A DNA stretch of 64,000 bases from Sabellastarte sp. h YS-2021. Taxonomy: Eukaryota; Annelida; Polychaeta; Sabellida; Sabellidae. Shown here in pieces: positions 24,401-39,400 of the stretch (within the stretch, counting starts at the first letter, position 1; each line of letters begins with the position of its first letter). The notes below the pieces were generated by a model. It saw only the letters and a list, made by a program, of their open reading frames with translations, searched no databases and was not told the origin of the DNA. The stretch spans positions 23,517,160-23,581,159 of the forward strand of contig OZ024927.1 in assembly GCA_964017235.1 (NCBI GenBank), written 5' to 3'. Position numbers and translations under genes: made by a program.

Positions 24401-27400
24401 CACTGTATGATGTATACAAGGTTTAACGATGTCATATTACTGACAACCTTATGACTGTGCTATATCAACATGATGAGTGTGGGGTTTGCGTGCTTACTAA
24501 TGGATCCATCTGTTGATCTTTGGACGATGGAGCAGGGAATAATTGCTGGTGATGTGCAATAATTCACCAGAAAATTAGATCCACTATAATTCTATTGTCC
24601 TGTGGTTGTCAACTTGTGACAGTATGCGATGGTAATTCAATTCACAGGGAGACAATCCAAAAAAATAAAGGCTAATTGCTTGTTTACCATTACTTGGCTT
24701 GTGTGTGAATGCTTGTTTTATTGTGTATACCAACTATGTTAACTGCTTCTACTGAACCTAAATAATGTTTCACTGCTACATAAAAGGGAATTTTACTTAC
24801 AGGAATTAAACTTAAATAGGTTTGTTTGCAACTCCTTAAAGAAATAAGCCTTACCTGACAGGTTTTTGGATTGTTGAGCCCTAAGATTGTCACACTATGG
24901 AGATTAGGTGCTATAAACGACATATTAGATTAGATTTATATTTATTAACTCCACTCAGGTGTTTATGTTTTTGTGTGTGTTTATTTGTCTGTCTGTGTTT
25001 GTTTGTGTGTGTTTGTGATAACTCAAAAAGTGACAGTTATTCCTAAAATGTTTTATGTGGGTACAGCTTCACCACAGGAAGTAGTGGTTCAAAGTTTAGG
25101 AAACATTCAAATTTTATTTTGGATACAAAAAATTCCAAATTTTTAAAGGTCCCTTTTTCAATGTATTCTCAATGACTTTGGTTTCCTGTTTGAACAAATT
25201 AATAGATTTTCATGATTTGATAAGGATACACAATTAGATAAACTACAAATAAACCCTTTTTTTTTAGTGATGCTCTGTTCAAAGTTGTGAATGATAAAAT
25301 AAATTATCAAAAAATTCTTTTTCAATTCAAGTAATCCTTGCTTTGTAAATACCTAGTTGATCCATTGACTCATTTAATTTTTTTCTCAAATTTAATCTGA
25401 TGTAAATCTAATCTTAATCCATGATAGTGAAAACTAACCCTGAACTGACACCTTGTAGATTTTTCAGTTTTAAATTTGAAATCAATTCTACTTGCCATGT
25501 CAGAGTTTTCTTCAATAACTAAACCTAATTAATGCTACATCTTATACAACTGTACAACTATAATAACCTTGACATCAGTCAGTCTATCAAATGTTTCTGC
25601 TATAGTTTGGAAGATAACAAAATGAATTGGTTACCACAGCATGGCAACAGGTAACCAAATTTGGTAAAAATAAGTCAGTGGTACCAAATTTGATGAAAAT
25701 CTGGCAAAGGGTTTAGTCTGCAGTACAAAACAAGAAAATAGCATCAGAGATGCCCGTACCCCACAGCCTGGGGAAATATTTTTCAACACCATGAGATATA
25801 GAAGTAGTGTAACAGTACAAAGTCCAAGATACTTTCAGAGCAGTGTAAGTTATATTAAGGTCCAAATAATGCTTAAGCAGAGAAAATAATATCTTAGGAA
25901 AAGAAATGTATGTAAAGATGAAGTATTAAAACAAGACAATTCAATAATAAAATGACGGCATTTATCAGTAAACCAAAAATGGTCGAATTATGGTTTGGAT
26001 GTTTTGAATATTACCCATGCATACAGATGTAGCAATAGATTCAATGAATGCTTATGTGTGGTGTTGGAGAAAAGTCTGTGGCTCACTTGATGAAATTCCA
26101 TCTGTTACAATGGGAACTTACAAAAAGAAATTCTTAATGAATTCTAATGACTTTAACAGTGCTTAATCTGCATCAACAGACAGACCCAAAGGTGCAACAA
26201 GATTTTAAAGGTCAATACAGCAAAGTCAAAGGTCAATCAGTGTCACACCATGACATGGCACACCTAAAACCCTCAACCAATGTCCCTACCAAGTGTAAAC
26301 TTCCTACACATTACAGTCTCTGAGATATAGCCTGGACAAGATTTTATAGGTCAAGGTCACTACAGCAAGGTCAAAGGTCAAATCAAGGTCATACTATGAC
26401 GTAGCACACTTACACCCCCTAACCAATGTCCCTACCAAGTATCAACTTCCTACACCTCTTACGGTTTCCAAGATATAGCCCAGACTAGGTTTTATAGGTC
26501 AAGTTCACTACTGCAAGGTCAAATCAAGGTCACACCATGACGTTGCACACCTACTACCCCCAACCAATGTCCTCACAAAGTATCAGCTTCCTACACTTTA
26601 CAGTTTCCGAAATATAGCCCAGACAAGATTTTATAGGTCAAGGTCACTATGGCAAAGGTCAAATCAAGGTCACACCATGACGTTGCACATCTACACCCCC
26701 TAACCAATGTCCCTACAGTATCAACTTCTTACACCTTACGGTTTCCGAGATATAGCCCGAACAAGATTTTAAAGGTCAAGGTCACTACGGCAAGGTCAAA
26801 GGTCAAATCAAGGTCAGACTATGACACTGCACACCTACAACGCCTAATTAATGTCCCTGCCAAGTATCAACTTCCTACACCTTATGGTTGCCGAGATATA
26901 GCCCGGACAAGATTTTCAAACTCAAGGTCACTACGGCAAGGTCAAATCAAGGTCAGACCATGACTTCGCAAACCTACACCCCCCAACCAATGTCCCTGCC
27001 AAGTATGAACTTCCTACACCTTATGGTTACTGAGATACAGCCTGGACAAACTATTTCCCGCCGCCCGTCCGCCCGCCCGCCCGCCCGAACGCCCATCCGG
27101 ACACCATGGGTGAAAACAATAGCCCGACAGCCCTTAAGGGCTGTGGGTTAAAAATTATAATGGAAAAACAATTGCAATAGCACAGTTTTCCCTGTATCAT
27201 GCCCAATACCTAACAACTGTCAAGATGTTTAGTCTTTTGTATGAATACATATATTCAGCACAGCTCTCTTTAAGATACACTGTTTCAAATAATTTGTTGA
27301 CAGTCTTGCGGCAACACATAAAATCCCAAAAATCTAAATATAATAAAACTGTTAAATATAGTAAAAATGTTTGCCAAGTATTAGATCTCTTTTTATATAA

Positions 27401-30400
27401 TTGTCCATGTAATTTCATAATATGCCAACAAGGAGCATGAAAGTTGTAGATCTATTTTTATATAATTTTCACATCAAATTTCGTAAAATGCCAACAAGGA
27501 GTATGAAAGTTGTGGGGTGGGTTAACTAATTTGATAGACAGACTGATGAATGAAGAGATGGAAGTGAAAGCTGGGCACAGTGATGCAGTAAGTGTTAACA
27601 CATGTAGTTTTTACAGTAAATATCCAGTTTTGTATTGAAGGTATTACAGCTCTGAAGACTAATAAAGGACAAAAAAAAAACCTTCATCAGGGCACAGTTC
27701 GTCCAGAAAGCCACAATCAGGGAAGGCTTTGGGAGTCATTCCATCAGGAGTGTTCCATGTGGAGGGTGTGTTGATTTCAAGCCTCTGCAGAATCAATCAA
27801 TATTATAACAGTAAAGTACACACAATTTTAAAATACTACAAAAATATTTAATGTACAATTTTGAAATAAAACAAAAATGTCGACAAATATTTTAAGGTTA
27901 ACATATGACTCAAAAATTAGCATCTGAGATGCTCTTACCCCACAGCCAGGGGAAAAGGGTTTTGACACCATGAGATATAGAAAAAGTAAAAGAGTACAAA
28001 GAATCAGAGCAAAGAATCTAACATATGTAAAGGCCCAAGTAATGTTTAAGTAGAGAAAATAATGTTTAAGAGAGAGAAAATGTATTCAAAGATGAAGTAT
28101 TAAAATAAGGCAATTTTAATGGCAAAATAACAGCTTTAATTAGTCAAAAATACATTTCATAATCAGTTACAGCATCCATATATCTTTGTCATAAGAGAAA
28201 TACGTCTCAAATATATACCTCACCAAACCCCACAACCAATGACCCATACAAGAATCAACTTCTTACACCTTACAGATTCCAGTACAGCCCGGACAGGATT
28301 TTAAAGGTTAGGTCACTACGGCCAGGTCAAAGGTCAAGTCAAGGTCACACTATGACGTTGTGCACCTACACCCTCTAACTAATGTCCCTACCAAGTCTCA
28401 ACTTCCTAAACCTTATGGTAAATGAGATATAGCCCAGACAAGATTTGAAAGGTCAAGGTTACCACTAGTGCTCCCGCGAGCCGCCAAAGGTACCGACTCA
28501 AGTTTCATACATCACTGATGAGTCAACTTGAGTTGGACTTGTGTCCTGTTATAAGACTATGAATGTTTTTAACCATTTTCCAACAAAACTTGTCATACAG
28601 CCCGTAATAGATTACTGTTTCTGCCACCCTCCAGCCTGACTGCCTGCCACCCAGCCAGCTGGGCACCATGGGTGAAAACAATACCTATACAGTCTTTACA
28701 GGCTGTGTGGTAAACATAGTGACATAGTGATAAATTAACTTTAACCCCTATCCATGTCTCTTTATGACTTAAATATCCTGACCAACTGAAAGTTAGCCAG
28801 CAAAAAATAACTTATAAGCCTCTACATCCAGGCCACTGTAATGAAAACACTATTACACAATACATACAAAACTGTAACAGTTACTGTAAACATCTTGCAC
28901 TTTTACATATGAACAGGTCCAAAAGGCACATAGAGTGAAAAAGTGTTTACAAAACAACCTCGTAGCTAGCTCCGAGGAAAACATGATATAAGTGCAAATT
29001 ATGATTAATATGGTATGTTAACCTGTCCAGGTGGATCGATCATGCGTATCTCAGTCCACACCTGAAACTCGCTGCCCGCTGGGTTCATGTGCCACAGCCA
29101 GTAGTTAGGAAGACGGTCGGCATTCTCATCCATGACAACAGTACCTGTCACCCCTAACAATAGTAACAGGGACATTAGCAACAGTTTGCATGTTTCTATT
29201 AGTAACAGCAACTTTTAAATAACTGCTATAGACAACTTTATATTTAGATGTGGTTACCTCGGCTCTACTTTACTTACGTGTAGAACCGTGGCACAACCCC
29301 ACATAAAACTGGAGATTTGCTTCAAAAGCAATTATCTGCAAATGCGTTCCACCAAATATTTGCTCAACCATTTTGTTGGTTTTCCTTCAACATGTAAACA
29401 TAATTGAGTGAAAATAAATGGTATTTACCCATTTTCATCCTTTTTTGAAGATTTTTTCAAAAAATTGAAAATGTTCTATTACTGTAAAAATTGTATAAAA
29501 TGACTTCATACATCATAATATCTGTGTCCGCACATCAAAATTAATTATTTTTAACTATATAACATCAATTTTAGCCATTTATCTAGTTTAATTTCAACAG
29601 GAAAGTCTCTAGTACAAATCTCCAGTTTTGTGTGGGGTCGTGCCACAGCTCTACAATTGCAAGTAAGGAAGAGCCGAGGTAACCATGTCTACTATATATT
29701 ATACATTATACTTCTCAATAATATCTACATATACTGATATACGCATAATACTATATTTACCTCCACCAAGGAGGTATTATTTTCATGACTGTATGTTTGT
29801 CTGTTTGTTTGTTTGTTTGCAGGATTGTGCAAATACTACTGGTATTCAGTTCCTCCAAAAATCAGAAAATGGGTCCAACTTAGATCCCATTAAGTTTTGA
29901 GACTGATCTGGACCACCATCTGTATACAAAACAAAATCCAGATTTTCCCATTTAGTTATTACTTTGTTGCTTAGTGGAACTATGCACTCTTTAAGTGCTC
30001 TTGTTTTACTTTATTATCCATCCCATTCTGTATTTGACCAATGTACTAAGAAATACAGATATAAAAATATTCTTTTCATGACATTTCCAGTGCCATTGAA
30101 CATGGAGTGATTTTGCCGATTGAAAATGGTGCAATTTTTTTCATGATTAGTTCTGAATCAGTGTCAGCAATAAGCATGTTATAAATATTTATCATTTTTA
30201 CAGAGCTCCTGTTGGTTTTTGTTGTATTAAAATAGATGCAGATATGGAGGAGACATCTAAAAAGGTTCACTGCTGATTTTCATAAACTAGTGCAGTGAAA
30301 GTCATTTTTAGGTAAATCTTGACTTATTTTAATTCTTTTTCAATGTTAAGGTAATTTTTCTATTATAAATTACATGATGTTCGACATTATCTTGTCAACA

Positions 30401-33400
30401 GTAATGTTTAAATAAACTGCTATTGACAAATGATGGTTCAACCCACTTTAGTTGAACTGTCTCAACAGTTAAGTAATACATGCTATTGCAGGATTATCTA
30501 ACAATTTGAGCCTCAACTAGGATATCAAACACTCATAATACAGTTCCACTGTTGCAATCAAATGTGCAATTTTAAACTTGGAGATCTGCAATGACTGATC
30601 TTGTTTAAAAAAGGGCTGCATAGCAGATAAAATTTTATCTCTAGTGAAAGGATCAGCCATACAACTGAAACAAGACCAAAAGGGATTTTGGTCTACTAGT
30701 GCGAGCACAAAGCGTAGACACACGTAGTGCACCGAAGCTGTCACACATCCCAGTACTAACGTAGACCATAGCCACTTAACTTCAGTGAGGAGGCAGGCAC
30801 TCATCACAGTACACCACAATTTATGAAAGTCCGGAGACAAAAAAATAGAAATGCAACAAGGCCAAAGGGTGTTTAGGTCCCCTAGCACAAACGCAGAGCC
30901 ATCAGAGACACAAGTAGTGCACTAGAATTTACGAAAGTCTCGTGACAGAAAGAAATTCCAACTTAGATACATCCCATAGCTGGTCCCACAACCATCCAAG
31001 TACTAACATAGCCCATAGCCACATATCCAGCATAACCTTCATTCCTTTAGCTATTTTATAAATGTTTAAAAAATGTTTCCAGTCAAACCTAGGTTCTTCA
31101 GTTATGTTATAAACATTTAATAAATGTTTTCAGCAAAAAACATTTGTAAATAGAATGCTTATAAAATGTTTTTTAAACATTACAGCAGAAACGATTTCTT
31201 GGAAACGTTTAGAAAACCATAAGATAGAGTTTAAATAGGTTTTAAAAATGTTTTACAAATGTTCAAACCATTTAAAAACGTTTCAAATGTTTACTGGGTA
31301 GTCATCACTCTGTGCCACAATTCCTGAAAGTCCGATGCAAGAAGGACATATGTATGGGGAAAAGGCAAAAGGATTGGAGTGCAAGAGAGGGAAATTCAGA
31401 ATGCACAGGTGTTGTCAATGTTATGAAAGTCTGGAGACAAAAGGACATATGTATGGGCAAAAGCCAAAAGGACATGTGTCCTTTTAGCTATTGGAGAGCA
31501 AGAGAGGGAAATTCAGAATACACAGGTAAATTTAATCAAAGTCCGGAGAAAAAAAAAAGTGATTGGTAGAAGCGCAAGCTCTAGCCAGGCTCGCACTTAA
31601 AAAATAAAGTGATCTCTAGAAGCATGAGCCTCGCTAGAACTCGTGCTTAAAATCCAGCCTTACACCTAGTGTTGACTGCTGCAATTCATAAAGATTATTA
31701 TTATTATTATGTATTTATACTCAGCGCAATATCTCCATATACTACAGGACTCAAAGCATTATTTAACCAATCCGACTGTACAGGTACAACCCCAACTCAC
31801 AAGTAACTGACATTCCCCTAACTGGAAGATAGAGGCTCAAGGATGACCATTTATCAACGTCCTTGAGGTTCTTTAACCTGCCACTCGGAATAGGACCCAA
31901 TGATAGAGGACCACCATTTTAAGTGGTCATCCGAGCCATTATGTATCTGCCTGTACCTGGGATTGAACCCACGTCCTCTGAGTTCCTAGGCAAGCTTGTT
32001 ACCCGCTAGGCCACAGTGGCAGATGATTGCCTGTGATAGCAACTGAATATATTTGCCAGTAATCTGCAGTTTCATACAGCCAATCTTCTGGCCTTCTGGG
32101 CATTGTTTTTAATGAAATACAAAAGTGTGGATTTGAAAGATCAGTTGTAGTAATTCCAGATTGGACATAATTTGCAAAAGGTAATGCAGTTATGACAAAC
32201 ATTTTTTTTTTCAGAATGACCTCTGATGCCCTGGGGAGGCAAGGGTGGCCAACACCCCCCCCCCCCCCTCTCCCCCCAACAGGGCCTGATAACTAACAAG
32301 TTTGTCATGAGTACAAGGGATAAAAATGCTCGCTTTCAGAGGTTTTCAAACACCTTCATAAATAGAGCCAGGAAAATTATCTGCCAGTGTAGCCTAGTGG
32401 GTCACACACTCTCCTATATAGTGGCTTGGATGACCATTTAAAATGGCGGTCCTCTGTCATTGGATCCTGTCCCAAATGACAGACTAAAGAATCACAGGTA
32501 TGTAAATAAAGAGTCAACATGTGAGACTCAGTCTTTCAGTTTGGGGAATGTCAGTCACTAGAGAGCTTGGGCTGTACTTGTACAGTCAGGATGGGTCAAA
32601 TAACACTTTCAGTCCAGGGGTGGAATTCGCTAACATGGATCAGTAAAGATAAAATTTGGGCAAAAACTATCAACAATTGATACAGATTTTTGGGTCAGCT
32701 CAAAGAAGTATTCATGAAACACTTGATGTTTCAATCATATTTTGGGTTAACTTTGATCCATTCAAGTTCATGAATTAACTTATGGATCAAGAAGAATCAA
32801 AAATAGATAGATACATAATTTTACAGGAAAGAAAAAATATTTTAATCAGTTATTATTGATGCAGAGATACTCCACAAGCAAATAAACCCTTTAAAATTTC
32901 TGGAGTGATTAAGAACTCTATTGAAAATAGGATAACTTAATAAAATACAGATCAAATATTTAATCTTTTCAGCTCAAGTGATCATGGTTTGCAAATAGCT
33001 TAATTTCATCCACTGGCTCACTTGAAACTTTTCCTCAAAAGAACATGATTTTACTGCTGAGAATACACATGTATATATAATTTTTTTCATTATACAAAAA
33101 AGAAAGGAAGAAAAAAATAATAAAAATTATAATAGTTACCCATTACTATTATGTCTCCCTTCAAATTGCATGAGGTATATTTAGATTACACATTTTATTG
33201 ATATTTTCAAAAAAATGGTTCAATTAAGCAATGGAACATTTTCCACTTGTCTGTAAACCTCTCACAATACTATAATCATTTAATTAATTTTTACTATCCA
33301 AAGTTCTACAGAATAATAATACCTTATCAAATTTATAAAACATTGAATATTTAATGACTTTTTGTTGCATGTTATTGTACACATATTTTTTCAGTAGAGT

Positions 33401-36400
33401 ACAGACTGTTCAAACTCTCCTTCCTATGAGTGCATTTATATTGTTACTTTGTCTCTGATGTCTACACTTGAATGAATTGCATCTAAAATTTGGAAGCAAA
33501 ATATTTACTGTTAGGAGAAAACCAGAACAGATGTTCTGTAGTTTCAACATTTCTTTATAGATCCAGCATTTTTCACTGTCAACCAATTTACATTTTGCAA
33601 GAAATTTTTGAGGTGGTTTTGTTCTCAGCAAGATCTGATATTGAAAGGCTCTCAAGGAAGTCTCTGTGACACAAAGTCGTTTTGGTCGATTGAATTTCAT
33701 GCAATCAGATTCACTGATTTCTTTTCCCTAGTTTGCTAACTTTGCTTTATGTTCTCTGCAATGATTATGTAGAGACCTCACTTTTTATATGCCTACTTAG
33801 TACTTTGATTTTGTTCCAAAAAATGTTGTGATAAACACTGTTTCATTTAACCCTTGCTTAGTCTATTTAATATTAAGAATAAACCCCAACAAACCATGGT
33901 ATATGCAGAATTTTACCATGGTTTATTATTTTTTTTATTTTTAGGACATGTTATGTTAGAATGACCTTTTGACTGATTTCTTGGTCTTGAATGCATCATA
34001 TCATAGAAAACTACAAAGTTTATTGCAGTTTGATATGTTTCCATAAATTCACTATATCCTACAACTTGACCAGTGTTTGTCAAAATGTCATTTACATATC
34101 AAACACCTTTTTGCATCATATCAGCCCGAGCTGACCTAACCAGAATCTTATTCTTTATAAAGAAAGGTCCCCATAGAGGGTATGTTTTGCAATCCACATT
34201 TTGACCAAATTTTAAGTCGAAACTTCCCCAAATCTGGAGAACAACCTTCCAGAAAAGGTTTAAACATATTTCTACTATTTTGGTCAGTGATTGTTTGTGC
34301 AGTTTCAAAGTCCTTCTTTAATTTATTCTTTTATTATGCTCTTGACTTTCATGTGTGAACAGATTGGTCTTACAACAAACTATTAAGCACTTGTAGAGCA
34401 CATACCTCTACCACGGGGGTATTTCTAGAAATTTTTTCATGTCAGGAAAGTGATACTGATCTCCCAGAATAAGCAATTGAAAAGTTAAAATTCTGCACCA
34501 AAACCACTTGGCATCAACAAGCAAGCACCAGTTGATTCAGATTTTTTATCCACAATCTGTAAACATGGTAAGCAAGTATTACAACCTACTGGCACTGCAT
34601 CAACAATATTACCGGTGACAAGGACAGTGTTATGTGAGTCAATACAGTAGCTTCACCCTTAGACAAGCCTGGGATAGCAATTAAGGCTCTAGAGTCTCAT
34701 AAATAGTCCTTGTTTTATGTTTGGCACAGAATGTCTATTGCATATGTTGGAACAAAACTTCAGATCTTGCCAATCTTAAGATTGATGCTAGCCCAACTTA
34801 GGATCCTAAGTTCGGCTACCAATCTTAAGATGGGATGGGACAGGCTAGCCCATCGTAAGATGGGAAACTTGTCATGAGAAATTTTATAGTAATTATTAAG
34901 AAAATGACCGTATTTGAGTGTTCATAGTGAATATTTTATTTGTATTTTTTTTGTATGTATCCGCTCCACACTTGCAAACTTTTTTATCAGATATGAGTAA
35001 CATCTTTCATTTATATTTATTAAGTTCTAAAATTAAAAATGTTAGAGAATTTGATAGAAAATCTTCTCCTGATTATTTATAGCACATGGGTGTATTCAAC
35101 AATGTGAAATATGTATTCACTCCCCATTTACAACTGTCAGAAAGACTATACAAGATTAAAAGTAAACAAAATACATGTACAGTCTTACAGTATAAGCTAT
35201 TGTTCTGCCCAAAACGAACTCATCAGGTTTATATGCAATCAACTTATCACCTGTAAAGACAGCAAAAATCAAAACAGGAAAAAGAATGGCTTCCTATTAA
35301 CATAGACACAGGGACATATGGCCTGTCATGATTAGTTAGTGATTAGTTAATTGCATTTACTCACACCCTATGTGCTGGGTCCTTTCAGTCTCAACAGGAA
35401 ACCATACTTTTTATGGTAATTTATTCAGGATTTTTTGGTCAAATGTCAAAATTTACTCAGACTGAGAGTACTGTGTATACACAATATATTCATAATATAA
35501 TTTTTACTACCCCAAAGCTTAACATATGTCTAAATAAAGACTTTAAACTAATGTGGGTGTTTCACCACACGACTAAGGCTCCTGATTAAGGGTTTTTGAG
35601 GGTCGGTTTGAAAAATTTCCTTAGTCCCAGGCATCCTGTAAGGATCGGTTGTGGTCGGTTGGGGCCGTGATATTGATGTTTGATATTTCTCCCGACCCAA
35701 ACCGATTATTTTTTCCCGCCATAAACAAAATGTCCAGTCCCAGGCTTCCCCAGGCCTCCTCAGACCAAATTTACACAGTCCTATGTTGTCCCAGGCCGCC
35801 TGGGATCCTTAGTCCCCGACCCTTAGTCCCAGACCCTTAGTCCCAGGCCTCCTGCGACCCTTAGTCCCATTGCAAAACAAGAATCGGCCATCTCAGTCTG
35901 GGGAAGACTGTGGACGCCTCAGGAGGCCTGAGGATGCCGGGACTTAGTCGTGGGTTAGCCAGGGCTTAGTCCCAGGAGGCCTGAGGCATCCTGGGACCCA
36001 GTCGGTATGTCTACGACCAGTTCTTGGATCAAACCGACCAGAAAAATGGCTTAGTCGGTTCTTAGTCCCAGACCAGTCGGGGACTGTCTGGGGCCACTTG
36101 GGGCCTCCTCAGGCTTCCTGAGTCCGATCTGTACTTAATCCCAGACTGTAACACCGATCCAGTTTTCCTGCCCATTTTATCTTTTTTTCACCGACTGTCC
36201 ACGATTAAGGGTCCCAGACAGGATCGGGGCTTAGTCCTTTGGTGGAACAGGGGCATTAGTAAGATTACACATGTATTTTGTTTTGTTGTTCAACTAGTTC
36301 ATGTTTCATGACATTTGCAACCTCCCACATAAAAAATTCCACCAAAAAAGGTAATTAGCTAAGCTATAAAGTAAAATAAAGAAATCACTTCTTGTGTGTT

Positions 36401-39400
36401 GTTTTGACAAAACAAAACAGACAACACCACAGATGCTACAAACATCTTTCGGCCTGAATTTTAAGAAGAAATAAAACAAAACATCTGTTTTTTATGCTAG
36501 TACAAGCTGTTTTATCAAAACTTTTACAAATGTAGGTACATTGTATTTTATGCAGTTGTCAATGCAGAGAAAGTAAAATTAGAGCACTTTTAAAATATCA
36601 ATATATAACTTTAAATTTCTTAAATGGATTACATTTGGTATGTATATCCACATCTGTCAACTTGTCTGGCACTTTAATTAAATTCAAAGGAACAATATTT
36701 TTGTGCATATGGCACCTATATATTATGTATATTATCAGCCTCATGCTCTACTTTGGACGAGAGGGCAATGATAATTTTACAATCCTTATATAAATGTATA
36801 TTAAAACATAAATTATTAAGTGAAAGGTATGATATTCATTTTGACACAGAATACATACACATGACCATTTAAAATGTCACTTCCTACACAACATACACTA
36901 CCTTGGAAGACTCTTCCCTTGGCATTGCTGAACACGAGTGTTCCGTTGCGTGGGTCACCGCCTTGCTCTAAGGTGGTATTCAGGGCGAGGCAGTAGAGAT
37001 ACATGATGTCATGCAAGAAAGGCGAGTATTCTGAACCCTGTGGAAAAAGAGATATATATTTGCCTGGTTTGAGATGCAATATAGTATAAGAAATTAAGAA
37101 GTCTTTTAAAACCATTGTAACAGATTCTGAAATATGCCTGAATCCAGTATGTTCACGTTTGGTTATATTTATGGATGGATTAAGTTGAGAGATACATAAT
37201 AATTGTATAAGAAAATATAAGAATAGGTGGCACCTGGGTAAAGGGTGCATTAAGAGGACACTACAGCTCACACAAACTTATTAATGTCTGCAGGGTGTAG
37301 GGTGGGGAATACCCAAATGTACAATAATTATTGGCCTCTACGGTCTACAGTGTCATTTGGCTTATTATCATTTCCCATCCAGTGAAGCACTGGGAACTCC
37401 TATTTCTGAAGAGTGGTTTGGTCTAGAAAAATGTCTAGACACAGGGGTAGAATTATACAGCTTTGGCTTTTAACACTCCTAAAGTGTTCATACATTCTCA
37501 GTCTGAATGGTTTTAAGGTCTTCCCTATGTATTGGAGACGCATTATGAACCTCACTGCTGAGGGTGCTGGTGGGGATAGGAGTCCCAGATGCAGGAGGGT
37601 TGAACGTGATCCATTTTGTACTTTAGGATAGTTCATGGCAGTGCTGAGGCCTGTATCACTGGAACTAATGTTAACCCAATGTAAAAGTAAATAGTGTCAA
37701 TGTGAAAGTGAATTGACTCCTGCGCCTTATAGTGAATTTAGATTATATTTAAATTTAATATTCTCATCAGAGGCAATATTTCAAAAAATCACAAAAATTT
37801 CCCCTTAAGGTGGAAAAATTGGCTCCCCCGTGCTCCTAGGGAGCAGAGGAGCAAGAGCAGGAAATGATCCGACGGCTCCTGGAGGAGAGGCAGAAATATT
37901 TCATATACATATTTCAGCAGGTAATGTGAAACTAAACATAAGATGATGGGATTTTTTTTAAATATTGCCTCTGATGAGAATATTAAATCTAAATATTCAA
38001 AATAATCAATCATAAAGAAAGATTATAGGGCTCAGGAATCAATTCACTTTCACATTGACTTTATTTACTTTTACATAATAATTGTGCTATATAATTAAAA
38101 ATCGTGTTTTTAATATTTACAATGCACCAAATTTTACCAAAGTAACACGGGGCACTAGGAATTACTAAAGGTTATACATTTTGCCGATTTATCACGCTCA
38201 AGTATCAATTTCTGTATGTATTTTTAAAGATATGTGTCACACATAATATGTTGCATACATTTTGATAATGTTTTTTGCAGTTCTTTTGCATCTTTTTCTT
38301 TCATTAAAATCCACCCAGAAATGAGGGAAAACTCGAGTTTAAATTTAACATTTTTATTAAAATTATTCAGACTTGAGTTCTACTGATCTGTCAGTAGGTT
38401 TTATAAGTCAAGATTTGTATTTGAGTAATGAACGTTCAACACAACCATAGAGCATTTCTAGCAAGTCTCGCATGCTAAGCTAAAATGTACATGTGAGAGG
38501 GTGAAGGGTTGAGCTGAATGGCTATATTAGAGGCTCCTTTTAAAACATGTACTTCCAATATACAAAGTTGTAAAGCAAAATTCAAATACAAGTTATTACG
38601 ATGGCACAGAGGAATGTGAACAGGCCTTTAGATGAATAGGGTAATGTGACATACGTATATTAAACAACAACAGTGAAACAAGATTTTCAGTCAACAGGTG
38701 TTTAATCATAACATGTTAGAAACATTATTTAACTTCATCAATATACATAATTTTACTTACAATTTTACCACTATCTAAGGTGCCAGTGTAATACCATGGA
38801 GCCTCAACCATCTTGATTGGTACCTGTCTGGGGAACTCTTCAACAGTTGGCCCAGAAAGTGAAGACAGACTCACCTTAAGTGAAAAATTACTTTAATATA
38901 ATTGAGTAGAAAAACTCTGGGTCTAATGTTATATTGGTGACAAGTACATGAAAGATTTTCAGTTATGCCAATGATATTGTTATCATTACACCAAGTCAAA
39001 CAGCTGCCTGGTTACAGTGACAACATGACAAGTTTAGCTTTAAGTTAGTGTATTGTTTAACCTTGACAAGTACCAGCTATTGCATTCTACAGAGGGTTCA
39101 GTCAGGGAAAGGATATTTCTGTCATTGAATTCTCAATTGCTTGGAGAAAAAGTATGAGACACCTTCTAATTTCACCAAAGTTTGATCTATTTGCCACTGA
39201 TGAAAATCTTGAACAAATGATGTTTGCCACAAGATTTGAAATGAAATAATTTCTGGTGAATAGTTCAAATGTCTGACCACAAGGCTAAGTTGTGACAGTA
39301 AGCTTTGAGAATCATAGTAGTTATGAGTATGTCATAAGGTTAATCTTTTTGGTTGTATGAGCAATCTTTTGATTCAGTACAAATCATGTGCTTTTCAGAG

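Noticed and set aside
30517-30888. 123-residue minus-strand open frame
   Set aside because: No domain, overlaps the GTGCGAGC mobile element, and has no splice or start context.
36816-37271. 151-residue minus-strand open frame as a single exon
   Set aside because: Only the part 36902-37037 matches the receptor family and has splice sites; the rest is intron read-through.
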